Of a stretch of DNA of 35,642 bases, positions 9,801 through 24,800 are shown piece by piece. Within the stretch, counting starts at the first letter, position 1, and each line of letters opens with the position of its first letter. Source of the DNA: Gammaproteobacteria bacterium (GTDB lineage Bacteria; Pseudomonadota; Gammaproteobacteria; CAIRSR01); NCBI GenBank assembly GCA_963575655.1, contig CAUYTY010000191.1:1-35642 (forward strand), in the 5' to 3' direction. The notes beneath the pieces are model-generated. The model was given only the letters and a program-made list of their open reading frames with translations. It did no database searches and was not told the origin of the DNA. Position numbers and translations under genes: made by a program.

Positions 9801-12800
9801 TAACTCGCCAAGAAATATTTGGTCGTTATTTATTCACATAAATTCTCTCTCTGTGACATAAACACAAGTGACCATTAATAGCTTGCGATAGCATTTTTAT
9901 ATGCCTAGTTTTTCATGATTTTGTGGTAGATGCAATCAAGCTTGCCCGAATATAGTGGACCCGAAGAAACAAGGGCGGTCATGTTACCATAGCATACTGA
10001 TATTCCGCTTTAGCTGTGGCAATTTTCTGTAACCCAGATCTAAAGCGGGTGGACGAGTGAGTTACTCGTATCGTTGACGATAACCAGGCTAATCAAGTGT
10101 GACAATTTGCCGCGCGACATTATGCCGTATTTACTTCGCCAGTACCCTCACATAATATCCTCCTCGCTAGTGAATCGATTTTTCTTGATTATTTAATAAA
10201 ATTTCAGTCCATCCATTTTTCACGAGGCTTCGTATGACAGTTAAATATTTGATGAGCGGTCTTGCTTTGATGGCCTCTGGTTTATTGAGTGCTACTGGTT
10301 ATGCCGCTACCATGCCAGAATCGATCACGAGCTTTAATGATAACGCTGGCCCTAGCATTTTCTCAGTTAAGAGCAAGAGTTGGCGTGACCCCGCGTTTGG
10401 GAATTTGGGTTGGACTCACCATTCACAATGGGGTTCCATCAAAGCAAGTAAAGGACAGATTATCACCATCAGAATCGTGTCACAGGTGAATGGCATCCAT
10501 CCCGGCTGCTCTGTTTGGCGCCGTGGCACACTGGATACCGCGCCAAATCGATATGTACAGGATCACTTCTATCCCCAACGGGACGGTGTTTATAAAATCG
10601 GTGCGACCGATGAGAGTACCGGTGCTGAATTAGGTAATATCATTATGCCTATCGTGGTCTACGGTTACGACCTGGATGGCAACACAAAAAGCATACCTGC
10701 CCTAAATGCTCTTCATGATGGTGTTCCTGGAAAATTAGTTTTGAAATTCAAGGCACCTGCGACGGCCCTTTACCAATTTGTTGTTGGTGGTTTCAACCCA
10801 GATACGGGCGTAGACAATACCGTCAAGCATAATGTCGAAGTTAAGGTAATGGTAACCGGTCCCTAAACTATTGTTATCTTATTCTGTGGCGAGTCTTCAC
10901 GCATTCCTGATATTTCTCAGGAATGCGTCTTTTTATGGAGACGGGGACGCATATATGAAAAAGAATATATTCCATTTATTTATGTTATTGGCATTAACCC
11001 TCTGGTTCGACGGGAAGGCAATGTCGCATAACTTAACGCCACCCTCGTTGCAGGGAGTGAGTGTTCCGCGAACACCGGGATTACTAGATGGTGATACACC
11101 CATTGTGACCAATAAATCTGCCGCCATTCAATTGGGAAAAGCTCTTTTTTGGGATATGAATGTTGGTGTGGATGGTATTGCTTGTGCGTCATGCCACTTT
11201 CATGCCGGCGCGGATGGACGCTTCAGAAATCAATTGGCGCCGGGACTGTTGCATAAAGGTGCTGGGAGCCGATTGACATTTTCTGTGACGGCTTCTAGTG
11301 GTAGCGGTGGACTGAATTATCAAATAAAAGCGGATGACTTTCCATTTTATCAATTAAGCGATTCGTCCAACAAAGACTCAGACGTGCTATTTGAAACAGA
11401 TGATGTCTTTGCCTCTGCGGGAACCTTTTTGGCAAAATTCAGGGGGCAAGGGGCTAACGGAAATGAAAATTGTCGTTCCGTGCCGGATTCTATCTTTCAT
11501 GTGGGAGATTTGAATGTTCGACAAGTAACCAATCGGCAAGCGCCGAGCGTGATTAACGCTGCGTTTAGTTTTCGTAATTTCTGGGATGGTCGCGCCAATA
11601 ACATTTTCAATGGTGTTTCCCCTTATGGTGAGAGGGATTTGAATGCTCGGCTTTGGTTTATGGAAAATGATGGGAGTGTCGTTAGAAAGTTAATACGATT
11701 GGAAAATTCTGCCTTGGCTTCCCAGGCAATGTCCCCACCATTAAGCGGCGTTGAAATGTCTTGTGGGCAGCGCACATTTCCCGATATCGCTCATAAGTTA
11801 TTGAGTCGATATGCACTAGAAAATCAAAGAGTGCATTCCGAGGATGGCGTGCTGGCCAATCTCAGGAATGAATCAGGTAAAGGGTTGAGAAAGACATATA
11901 GCGATTTGATCAAAGACGCATTCGCACAAGGATTTTGGGCAAGTCCAGGTGATTTTTATGATCCAGTCAATAGCAATAATGGACATAGCAAGAATGGACC
12001 GTATACACACATGGAGGTGAATTTTTCCTTATTCTTTGGTATCGCGCTACAACTGTACCAGCAAACCCTAATTTCTGATAAGACGCCCTTTGATACCCCA
12101 CGTCTGCCTGGTGATCCAAAAATCCCGGAAGGATTGAATGCCAAGCAAAAAGCGGGACTACGTGTATTTCTTGATGCGCATTGCGTAGTCTGTCACAAGG
12201 GACCAACCTTATCTGCGGCGGCACATCCAGATATTTATACAACATCGAATAATTTTGCGACATTGCGTCTAGTAAATCGCAAGACTCTGAATGGATCCTT
12301 TACCGGCAGTGGTGTTGCTCAGGGAATTATGGACGAAGGTTATTTTAATACCAGTGTGACTCCGACGAGTCATGATATTGGAATAGGTGGTTATGATCCA
12401 TTCGGTAATCCAGTGTCTTTTACCCAGCAATATATGCAGACATTATTAAGCAAGGTCGCTATGGTGGATCCGGTAGAGGTTTACTCTTGCGAATTAGATA
12501 ATTCATTCGCAATGGATTTTAATGACAATGAATTAGTTGATGATCTTGCGGTTATTAATAAATGTGGAGTTCGGTCCATCTATGCGAAAATACCGAAACC
12601 TTCGCTGTTGGAGGCGGAGATCAGAAAGGGAAGGAGAGGTCGAATTATAACAGCGGTCAACGGCGCATTTAAGGTTCCTTCCTTACGAAATGTTGAGTTG
12701 ACTGGTCCTTATATGCATAATGGTGGTATGCTAACTTTGGAGCAAGTCGTAGAGTTTTATTTTCGCGGTGGCAATTTCAATAATCCGCACCATTTTGCGA

Positions 12801-15800
12801 CGTTAGTGTTTCGCCAAGATTTTACTGATGAAGATAAGGCTAATTTAGTTGAATTTCTTAAGGCTCTAACGGATGAACGAGTACGTTGGGAAAAAGCGCC
12901 TTTCGATCATCCGCAATTGTTGGTCCCCCATGGACACAAGGAGACACCAGACCCCAACGATCCTACACGCGCGGAGGATTTGTTCCTAACCATACCAGCT
13001 ATTGGTAGGTATGGGCGGAGTGCCGCCTTGGGACCAATTAAAGCATTCCACGAATATCTGGAGCATTAATCTCCATTTCCGTAAGGAAGAGTATATTTTT
13101 GATCCGGAGCGGATAGGCATCAAACTTTTATTTCACCTAGGTCGATATCGACCATTTAATTTTGCTAGAGGATTCTTGTGAACTACTGCCACAATCGTCT
13201 ATTTTTCAGAAAGTTATTACCTATAGCCTTCCTGATGACAGCAACACTTGACGCGAATGCCTCTTGTGGATCAGGATTTTGTACCTTGAATACCCACTGG
13301 AACACACAGGGAGCGACGAATAACGAGGGATTCAGCCTTGATTTGCGTTACTCGCAAGCCACTGCCGATGTTTTACGTTCCGGTGATAGAAAAGTTAGTG
13401 CAGATGCGCCATCCGGTAGTGATTCGGAAATAGAAAATAAGCGCACGATCTTGCGATTACTAACGTTGGACCTCGATTACTCGCTCAGTGCGCGTTGGAA
13501 TATTGGGATTAATATTCCATTAGTCGCGCGCGATCACACGCATACCTTCGACTCATCTGGCAGCGGTCCTTTTGAGCAGCAAGGAAAGTTCACCGAGGTG
13601 GGTGATATTCGTCTCATGGGGAAATACAAATTTGATGGAGGCACCCTAAATTCTGGTGATGGTATACGTTTTGGCATCAAACTACCCAGCGGAGTGACCG
13701 ACAAAACTATGACGCCACCTGACCCTGCGGATCCAACCACTCCTTACAAATTAGAGCGATCCGCCCAACCGGGTACAGGCAGTACCGATCTCATTCTTGG
13801 ATTTTACCATTTTGGCCGGATATCTAAGACCAACTGGGGTTGGTTTTTCAGTGCCCAAGTACAGAATGCGATTCAAACAAGTGATCACTATCGTCCGGGT
13901 ACACAAGAAAATATTGACCTTGGAGCTAACTATGCCTGGTCGCATAATCTAAATGGATATCTACAGATCAATTTCCAACATCAGCGGCGTGATTCAGATC
14001 TCAATGCCAATCAAGCATCCGGTGGGTATTCGCTTAATTTGAGTCCAGGTCTAGCATATACCATTGGCGAGAAAACACGGGTCTACGGATTCATACAAGT
14101 ACCCATTCTGCAGCATGTCAATTCCGACCCATCCGATACCGCGTCAGCACAATTAACCGCACCTTGGTCGTTGTCAGTGGGGATCAATCATTGGTTTTGA
14201 CTACCTTGCCTCAATGGTAATTAACCCAGGTTGCTACCTATGCGGTGAGAAACGAAAAAGCCCCTCTCCCGGAGGGAGAGGGGAGAAAAGCGCGCTAGGT
14301 AGCAACTTGGGTTAATTAACTGATGTTGAATATATAGCAAAGCCATTATAAAGTGATTAAACCCATGACATATTCAATTGATTTCCGTCGCAAAGTGCTC
14401 GCCATACAAGAACAAGAACAGCTCACCTACGCAGAAATCGCAAGCCGCTTTGGAATTGGGATTGCCACTTTGACGCGTTGGCGTTCACGCCTGGAGCCAA
14501 AACTAACTCGAGACAAACCCGCCACGAAAATTAATAGGGAATCGCTGGCGCGTGATGCTGAAATGCACCCTGACGCCTATCAATTCGAGCGAGCTAAACG
14601 TTTAGGGGTGAGTAGGAGCGGCATTGGTCAAGCATTAAAACGCATGAGAATCAGCTATAAGAAAAAAACACTATCACACCCAAAAGCAAATGAAGAGAAG
14701 AGAACAGCCTTTCAAGAGCGAATGGAAGTATATGAAACAGAAGGGAGAAGCATAGTTTTTATCGATGAGGCTGGATTCGCGGTGGATATGCCACGCCGCA
14801 ATGGCTACGCGCCGATTGGCAAGCAAGATTGGAATGCTAAAGGGCGAGTGAACGCCATTGGAGCGTTGATTGGTATGTGTAACGCTCTTTACCGGAACCA
14901 TCAATAGTAATGTGTTTTACTCTTGGATCACCCAAGATTTACTCCCAAAACTTCCTCCCAATTGCGTTCTTGTGATGGATAACGCAACTTTCCAATTCAA
15001 AAATCCATCAAAAATGCGGGCCATATTCTGGAATATTTACCACCTTATTCACCAGATTTCAATCCCATCGAACATAAGTGGGCGCAATTAAAGGCGATTG
15101 ACAAAAGAGAACGCCGTACTACCGAGGAAGTCTTCGCAAATTATGCGTAATCATTTTATGGTGGCTTTGCTATATTTTCGAATCAGCAAGCTCCCGCCTT
15201 TACCCCAACCCCCTATTTCTTCGAGATAGGGGGGGCGTTTCCTTGGCAGAAGCGTGGCAACGATGCGTAAGAATGGGGGCACAGTTTAGGCGGATAGCCT
15301 ATTAGGGAGAGTTCGAAAGGGGAGGGGCGATTTTAGTCGGTGGCAATGTTGGCATGACCTGAGCAGGAAACATGATTGGGGTGTGGCGAACCATCCAGGC
15401 GAAGTGCAGTTAATTGACCTCCCCACACACAACCACTATCCAAGGCGTAGATACCGGCTTGGTGATGGTAACCTAGTGCCGACCAATGGCCGAAAATAAC
15501 CGTCTCCTCCAGACTACGGCGCCCTGGAACTAAATACCAAGGGATATAAATAGGCGGTTGGCTGCCCGGCGGACCTTTGTATTCTAGGTTGAGCCGTCCG
15601 CTCTTGGTGCAGAAGCGTAGACGGGTAAAGCAATTGGAGATAAAGCGTAGACGCTCCCAACCCGACAGTTGTTCAGACCAGCAATCTGGATGATTGCCGT
15701 ACATGTGTCTAAAAAATACCCGTCGCTCCGCTCCCCGTAATACCTCCTGAAGTTCATTGGCACAGGCTTGGGCCTGAGCAAGATCCCACTGGGGTGGTAG

Positions 15801-18800
15801 CCCGGCATGAACCATAGTCATGCGAAGTTGCGGGTCATAATGTAGCAATGGGCGGTGACAAAGCCATTCCAGCAATTCCTCGCGATCCGGGGCATGGAGT
15901 ACGTCGTCGAAGGTGTCTTTGTGACGGATATGGTCTTGATGGTGGGCCACAGCCAATAGATGCAGGTCGTGGTTACCGAGTACGGTGATGGCGGCCTCCC
16001 CTAGGTCGCGGATCAGGCGCAATACCGCAACCGAGGCCGGGCCGCGATTGACTAGGTCGCCGACCAACCATAGGCGGTCGCGTGACGGATCAAAGGAAAG
16101 ATGATCGAGGAGTCGTTGCAGGGAGGCGTAGCACCCCTGAAGGTCACCAATGGCGTAGACGGCCAAGACGCTACGCCTTATCTAATGAAGGGTATGGGGG
16201 ACAGACATATTAAAAGCGGGGATATTGGCGTCAAATTCTACCCCATCGTCCGCCATCAGGTGGTAGCTGCCGTACATGCTTCCCACAGAGGTCTCCAACA
16301 GGGCACCGCTGGTGTATTGAAAACTTTCCCCTGGGCGGAGGTACGGTTGCTCTCCCACGACCCCCTGACCACGCACCTCTTGGACCTTACCGGTGGCATC
16401 GGTAACGATCCAGTGACGGGAGAGGAGCCGGGCCGAGATGTTGCCCTCGTTACGAATGATTACGGTGTAGGCAAAGACGAAGCGCGATATGGCGGGAAAG
16501 GATTGCTCTGGGATGTAGGTACTCTGAACCTCAATGTGGAGGTTGTAGTGTGGTTGTTCTTTCATGGCGAAAACTCAATTGGGAAGGGGGCACGAAAAAA
16601 GTAGGAGAACATTGAAACAAGGACCTATCTCGACTACCATGGTCGGGTTTATAACGCTACGTGAGGTGTGACATGGGCAGCTTGGTTTTAATGGTTTGGC
16701 AGGAGACCCTGGAGGCTGCCCTGGTCGCGCTGCTCTCCCTCTCTGAAGTGGTCTACGCCGCTGATCTGCCTACCTATACCATGGTAGCACAGGCCGGGCA
16801 ACTCACCCCGAAAACTCTAGAAGTCGCTGCCGATCAAAAGTTTAAGATCGTCGTTCACAACCTAGGCACGGACAACATCGGATTCGAGGGTTTGCCATTG
16901 CGCACTGACAAGGTGATCGCGGCAGGGGGCGAGTCCTCGCTGGTTATTACCGCCCTCCCGCAAGGTGAATACGATTTCTTCGACCGATATCACATCGCTA
17001 ACGGTCATGGGCGCATTATCGCACGCTAATTTCCAGGCTGTGCCAATTAGCAGAATGTGGTTTACACTGCACATAATTAAAGAAACGGGCACCTCTGTGG
17101 TGCCCGTTTCTTTTTATTCACTCCATGGTTCCTGCCGCACTGAGATCAATCGTCGCTGCCGAGGACCCCTAAGATTTGTAATAGGCTGGTGAACAGATTG
17201 TAGATGCTCACATAGAGCCCGATGGTGGCCATAATATAGTTATCCTCACCGCCATGGATCATCGCGCTGGTCTGATACAAAATGAAACCAGACATCAACA
17301 GGATGAACATTGCGGATACCGCCAACGAAAGCGCCGGGATTTGGAAGAAAATGGCGCCCAATCCGGCGAGAAAGGCCACTAGGATACCCACCATCAGGAA
17401 TCCTCCCATGAAGCTGAAATCTTTGCGGCTGCTCAGGGCATAGGTTGACAGTCCGAGGAAGATCGCACCAGTACCCCCCATAGCCGTACCTACGATTTGA
17501 GCCCCGTTGGCGAGCTTCAGATAAAACCCGATGATCGGGCCAAGCGTATAACCCATAAAACCGGTCAGCGCAAAGATTGCGATCAAACCCGCCGCACTGT
17601 TGCGTAGAGATTGGGTGACAAACAGTAGCCCCCAATACCCGAGTAGTACCATCCACCACGGCAGCAGCGGAGCGCGGGTAAGTACTGCAAAGGTTGCCGT
17701 GGCGGCGCTAAACAGCAGCGTCATCGACAACAGCATATAGGTGTTGCGAATCAATTTGTTAGTAGCGAGCATGGCCTGTGGGGCGCTGCTCATGGTGTAG
17801 CTGTTGTTGCGCATAAATAAGCCTCCTTCCTTTTGTGATTTTACGATACAACGTTTGCAGAGTTAACGGGATGTCCAAAACAAGGATAACGGCCTCGTAT
17901 CTTGCGTCAAGCGGTGGCTGTGCTGACGATTCTACGGTATGCTGCACTCCTCGTTGGGAACCTTACTTACCCCATCGCCTTCACCCATCCATATGGGGGA
18001 GGGTGTCCGAGTAGTCAAGCGTTTGTGGTGCTTTGCACTAGATGCCTGAAAAGGCAGGGGTGATGCGGTTATTATAATCTATTCGGAGAGGTGGCTGAGC
18101 GGTCTAAAGCGGCGGTCTTGAAAACCGTTGGGGCGCGAGCCCCCGGGGGTTCGAATCCCTCCTTCTCCGCCAACTATTACTCTATTGATTGGTCCCAGTC
18201 GATGGATTGTCTCGGGTTGTCACGGTTTTGTCTCCCTCCCTCCTGTAGTCTTCGGGCATAGCAGCGAGAACCTTTAATTTTCTGCCCTGTCCGAAAGCGT
18301 GTTGTCCATTCATGATCCCCGAACTCGGTAGCTACGCCCTCATTCTTTCCCTATGTTTGGCCCTGGTGCAGGGGATTTTTCCCCTGGTGGGAGCTGCTCG
18401 TGGCCATCGTACCTGGATGGCATTGGCCTACACCGCGAGCCGTGGCCAATTCGGATTTCTATTGATTGCCATGACGTGTCTCGCCTGGTCGTTCGTTCAG
18501 AATGACTTTACGGTAGAGTACGTGGCACAGAATTCTAATCTGGCGCTTCCGCTGCACTACCGTCTTTCTGCGGTATGGGGTGGGCATGAGGGGTCTTTGT
18601 TGTTGTGGGCCTTCATGCTGGGAGGCTGGACGTTAGCAGTAGGTTTGTCGGGTCGAGGCCTCCCTGCTGAATTTCGTGCCCGTGTATTGGGAGTGATGGG
18701 GCTGGTGAGTGCCGGCTTCCTGATGTTCATGCTCTTTACCTCCAATCCCTTTGGACGTATCAGTCCATCCAATCTACCTGCGGGATTTGAGGGGCGTGAC

Positions 18801-21800
18801 CTAAATCCATTGCTGCAAGACCCCGGTCTGATTATTCATCCACCAATGTTGTATCTAGGCTATGTAGGTTTTGCCGTAGCCTTTGCCTTTGCCATCGCTG
18901 CCTTGTTGGGGGGACGATTAGACGCCGCCTGGGCGCGTTGGTCGCGACCCTGGACCTTGGCCGCCTGGGTATTTCTAACACTGGGAATTACCATTGGCTC
19001 GTTCTGGGCTTATTATGAATTGGGCTGGGGTGGCTGGTGGTTTTGGGACCCGGTAGAAAATGCCTCGTTTATGCCTTGGTTGGTAGGTACCGCCTTGCTC
19101 CATTCCCTGGCGGTGACCGAAAAACGCGGCGAATTTCGTTCCTGGACCTTGTTATTGGCAATCTCCGCCTTCTCATTAAGCCTGCTTGGGACTTTTCTAG
19201 TACGTTCTGGGGTATTAACCTCAGTCCATGCCTTCGCTGCGGATCCACGGCGTGGGGTTTTCATCTTGCTCTTCCTCGCGGCGGTGGTGGGTAGTTCGCT
19301 GCTATTGTATGCGGTGCGCGGACCACATCTGGGACGACAGCGTGGCGTTGGTTTTTCGCTGGTATCGCGAGAAGCGGCCCTGCTCGCCAATAATGTGCTA
19401 TTGGTAGTAGCTACGGCCACTATTCTATTGGGGACCTTGTACCCGTTGATCCTAGATGCTTTGGATTTGGGCAAGATTTCGGTCGGTCCACCTTATTTCT
19501 CGTCAGTCTTTGTACCGTTGATGGTCCCATTGATCTTCCTTATGGGGGTGGGGTCCTTGATTCGTTGGCGGCGCATGGCCTGGATTGATCTGGTGCTACG
19601 GTTGCGTTGGACCGCAATTGTGGCCATCTTAGTTGCGGTGGGGGGGCCGATATTGGCGGGACAGTGGACGCCAATGGTGAGTCTGGGACTGTGGCTCGCC
19701 TTGTGGGTAATTGCCGCCACCCTCGAAACGTTAGAGGTGCGGGTACGAACCATCGGTCGTTGGGATATCTCCGAGGGATTGCGGGCCGTACCTTTGGGGG
19801 TGTGGGGGATGAGTTTTGCCCATTGTGGCGTTGGGATCTTCATCATCGGGGTGACCCTTTCCGGTGGCTACAGCGAGGAGCGTGAGGTACGTCTTGCGCC
19901 GGGTCAATCGATCACTATCTCTGGCTATGAATTCCGCTTCGATGGTGTTTCTCAGCAGGAGGGAGCTAATTACGTCGCCCAGCAAGGTACGGTAACGGTG
20001 ACAAATACTCGTGGTAGAACTTGGGTTCTGTATCCAGAAAAACGGGTCTATCGTATTCAAACCATGCCGATGACCGAGGCCGCTATTGATTATGGCCTGC
20101 TCCGTCACCTCTATGTCGCCTTAGGAGAATCAGTAAGTGGTGGGGCGTGGAGCCTGCGGCTATATGTCAAACCTTTCGTAGGTTGGATCTGGTTGGGGGC
20201 ATTGGTAATGGCCTTAGGCGGGGTGTTGGCTGCGGCTGATCGTCGTTATCGATTACCTTTATGACACAGGGTTAATGAACAATGTGAGAGCTAAGTGTCG
20301 TTTAGATTAAGGGAAGCTGGCAATTACCAACCTGTTTGTGGAATGTAAGATGAATCATCGCCTAATCCCTTTTGCTATTTTCGCCGTGTTAGTAGTTTTC
20401 CTTGGCGTGGGATTGCGTCTCGATCCGCGTGAGGTGCCTTCACCGCTGGTGGGTAAGCCTGCCCCAGATTTCCACTTACCCACGTTGAAGGATCCGAACA
20501 CCATGTTGAGTAGGCAGGACTTATTGGGCAAGGTTTATTTGCTCAATGTTTGGGCCTCATGGTGCGTTTCCTGCCGGCAAGAACACCCGCTGTTGGTGGA
20601 CGCCACGCGAAAAAGTCTGTTGGAGATCTACGGGTTAAACTACAAGGACCAGAGGGAGGCCGCTTTGCGTTGGCTGGCTGATTTTGGTAATCCCTACCGT
20701 GCGGTGGTGGTCGATGAGGATGGTCGAACCGGTATCAATTACGGGGTCTATGGCGTGCCCGAGAGTTATTTAATCGACAAGAAAGGCGTGATTCGCTACA
20801 AATATATCGGTCCCTTGACTCCAGATAAGATTGAGGGTCACTTGGTGCCTCTTGTGAGAAGTCTTGCTAGTGAGAATTAAGCAAGAATCGCGATGAAATA
20901 CTCTCCTCTTCCTTGGTGATTATCTATGACTGGCGACCAAAAGATGTCAGAGCTGCGCCGTCACCTTCAGGATCTGCGCTTAGAATCCCGTGACTTGGAC
21001 GCAACTATCGCACGCCTGAGCGTAGACCCCATGCAGGATCAGCTCCGATTGTACCGCAGCAAAAAACGCAAGCTGCAAGTTAAGGACATCATTACCCGTC
21101 TGGAAAGTCAACTCATCCCTGACCTTGATGCTTGATGCTTGATTGCGTTAGGTGTCTATTTCTTTACTAATCCAAGCTGGGCTACCAGCGTAAAGCACGA
21201 GAGTTGAGCTGAGCACCTTTTTGCGAAGCCCAACTTGAAACACGAGCAATTCGCGGAAAATTATATTGATCTTCCTTCGTCGGCCCACAGCCTACGCGCT
21301 CATAGCTACCGCGAACACTGATTCATTGTGAAGCAGGAGGCCATTGATTGTGGGGAGGGAATTTAATGTCGTGCGTTGTAATTAATCTGTGCAACAGTGC
21401 CAGGGATTCTCATAATGAGTTGCTGCGAGTGCGACTTTTCATTCCCCCTCCCGTTGGGAGGGGGAAGCACGGTTACTGTTTTAGTAAGGCATCAGGGTCA
21501 GCCTCACGCAAAACGCAGTGATTAGTAATGCGAGTTCCGGGACGGATGGTAGCCATTGCTGGGCAATAGCGTTCTTCGGAGAGTTGAATTGCGCGTTGTA
21601 CTCGTTTTTCGTCAAGGCTGAATCCAGTTACCAAGTATTCGATGTGGACCTCGACGAATTTTTTGGGGTGTTCTTCGGCATCCTGGCTGGTAACTTTGAC
21701 CTGAAGCCCAGTAACTTTTTGTTGCATCTTGCGTAGGATAGAGATTACGTCCATGGCCGTGCAGCCAGCAACACCGGCGGCTACCAATTCCATTGGACGG

Positions 21801-24800
21801 GCTCCCGTGCCACGTCCTCCGGTCTCAGGGTTACCAGAGTCGACCATCAGGGTATGTTTGCTACCGGTCTCTACCGCAAACTGCATACCACTGACCAAAG
21901 TAACAGTGGCTTGGGTCATGGGGGTAATTCCTCGCTGGTTGGAAGGGGAGCCCCATAATACCGCGACACACCAGAACTTTGCATCTTAAACCAACGGTAT
22001 TACTACAGAATTCGTTACTTGAAATCAGTTTTCAGGCAGTTGTGCTTTTGCAGCCCTTCGGGCTGCAAAAGCAGTCATTCAAAAGCTAGATGCGTTTGTT
22101 TTAAGGCGTCGGGACGCAGGTTGATTTTGGCAGTTGGTTACCCATTCCCGGCCCTATTTGATTCGGACTGGGAATATTTTGTTGGCAGGTGGGGCAGTAG
22201 CCGTGCCAATAACTCTGCGGAGGACCATAACCAGGGGCATAGCTATAGCCATAGTCGTAGGAATAACCGGGACCATAGTTATAACCACTCTGCCAGCTCC
22301 AGGATTGCGGGTTTTGCCCTCCCCAATAGTTATAGGAGGTCGTCGGGGCCTGTTTCTGAATCTGGGCCTGCATTTGGGTCTGAATCTGCGCGGCTTGTTT
22401 GGCGGCTCGCTCCTGCATTTGGCGTTGTTGTTCGGCCATATAGGCCCAACGTTCTTCCGGGGTACGGGCGCTCATGATGCGGCGATTCTGTTCTTGCCAC
22501 TCTTCAGGGGTCATGAGTTGACCGCCGCCCATTACTAGGGCGGGGTCTCCTGATACTGCCGGCGTGGCTGCCGCAGGAGTTTTTGGGGCGGTATTGGGTG
22601 TCAACGCTGATTCTTCCGCGATGGCTACCCCCTGAACCGCAAGCGACAAAAGACCGGCGGCGGTTACGTTCATTAATATCGTGTTATTCATTTCACACTC
22701 CCTCATTCTGAATTTAATGATGGTTGAATTAAACCATAGGTAGCAACCGGAGTTTATTTAGCAAACACTTCGTCAGAAAAAGCCACTTACTCCTGCCGCT
22801 ACTAGGGCCTCCCGCAAGAAAGAGACAATCTCATTCAGGGGGAGATCTCGTGATTGGTTCTCGGGTCGGCCACGGTATTCGACCGTAGCGGCGTCTAATC
22901 CGCGATCACTCATTACCAAGCGGTGTGGAATACCGATAAGTTCCGCATCGGCAAACATGACCCCCGGACGTAATCCACGATCATCAAACAATACCTCAAT
23001 GCCGACCGAGCGTAGCTCATTGTAGAGGCGTTCGGCGGCTTGGGCCAGACGGATCGAGCGGTGCATGTTGATCGGGATCAGCACGACATGGAAGGGGGCA
23101 ATGGTGGCCGGCCAGAGGATTCCACGCTCGTCATTGTTCTGTTCGATAGCGGCGGCGACGATACGGGAAACTCCAATACCGTAGCAGCCCATCACCATAG
23201 TTACTGGACGGCCATCCTCGCCCAGAATCTCGGCCTTCAAGGCGGCACTGTATTTGGTGCCGAGTTGGAAGATATGACCAACCTCGATCCCGCGACACAG
23301 CGCGAGCTTTCCCTTTCCGTCAGGACTCAGGTCGCCCTCGACGACACTGCGCAGATCGGCTGTTTCTGGCTCAGGGAGGTCACGGCCCCAGTTGACGCCA
23401 GTACGGTGGAAATTATCGCGATTGGCCCCGCATACGAAGTCGGCCACGACCGCAGCCGCACGGTCGCAGATCACCGGGCAGTTTAGGCCCACCGGTCCTA
23501 CGGAACCGGGGTCGGCGCCGGTGGCCTCTCGTACTCGTTCGGGGGAGGCAAAGGTCAACGGCGTGGCTACCGCAGGGAGTCGGGCGGCTTTCACCTCGTT
23601 GAGTTCGTGATCACCACGCAACACCAAGGCAACCACCCCACCATCAGCGCCTTCCACCAATAACGTTTTAACAATGTGCGACGCCGGAACAATGAGGCAG
23701 ATGGTTACAGCGGAGATAGTGCGCACCCCTGGGGTATATACCTCGCCCATTTCTTGGCTGGGGGCTGGGCGTGCGCCTGGGAGGAGGGCTTCGGCTAGTT
23801 CAAGGTTGGCGGCATATTCGGAATCGGGACAGAAGGCAATAACATCTTCACCGGAATCGGCCAAGACATGGAATTCATGGGAGGCGCTACCGCCAATACT
23901 ACCGGTATCCGCCCGCACCGCCCGGAATCGTAGGCCCAAGCGCGTGAAGATGCAGCTATAGGCGTGATACATCACCTGATAGGTTGTGGCCAGCGATGTT
24001 TCATCCAGGTGAAAGCTATAAGCGTCCTTCATCAGAAACTCGCGCGCCCGCATTAGGCCGAAGCGGGGACGGATCTCGTCGCGAAATTTGGTTTGAATCT
24101 GATAGAAATTGACGGGAAGCTGTCGATAGCTGTGCAGTTCGGATCGTGCTAGATCGGTGATGACCTCTTCATGGGTAGGTCCGAAACAGAATTTCCGCTG
24201 ATGACGATCTTGGATACGAAGTAATTCAGGACCGTATTTTTCCCAACGCCCTGACTCTTGCCATAATTCGGCGGGTTGGATCGCTGGCATTAGTACTTCT
24301 TGAGCCCCCGCGCGATTCATTTCCTCACGTACTACCGCCTCTACTTTACGCAATACGCGTAATCCTAGCGGTAGCCAGGTATAAAGTCCTGCCGCGAGTT
24401 TACGAATCATGCCGGCACGCAGCAGAAGTTTATGGCTGATCACCTCGGCGTCAGCAGGGGTCTCTTTAAGGGTAGGGAGTAGTAATTGAGAGAGGCGCAT
24501 AGTGGATCTCGCAGGGGACTTTTTCCGCGTAGCGGAAATTGATTTTAGTTGTGGATTTCAATTCACGGAGAGCATTCGTCCGTGGGTTGAAACTCACAGC
24601 TAAATACCTAATGAAAGAGAGGTTATTTGATTGTCAAGACTTTTTACTCCACAGAAGAGTGATTAGCTCTTCGTGGATAATGTCGCTGGATTGAGAATGT
24701 TGGTGGATTTAGAAGGACATTCTTTTCTCAGCTCATTCCAGTATTCATTCTGTTGACGGGTATAGAGATCATCCTGGCCAGGTTCTGGTATATCATTAAT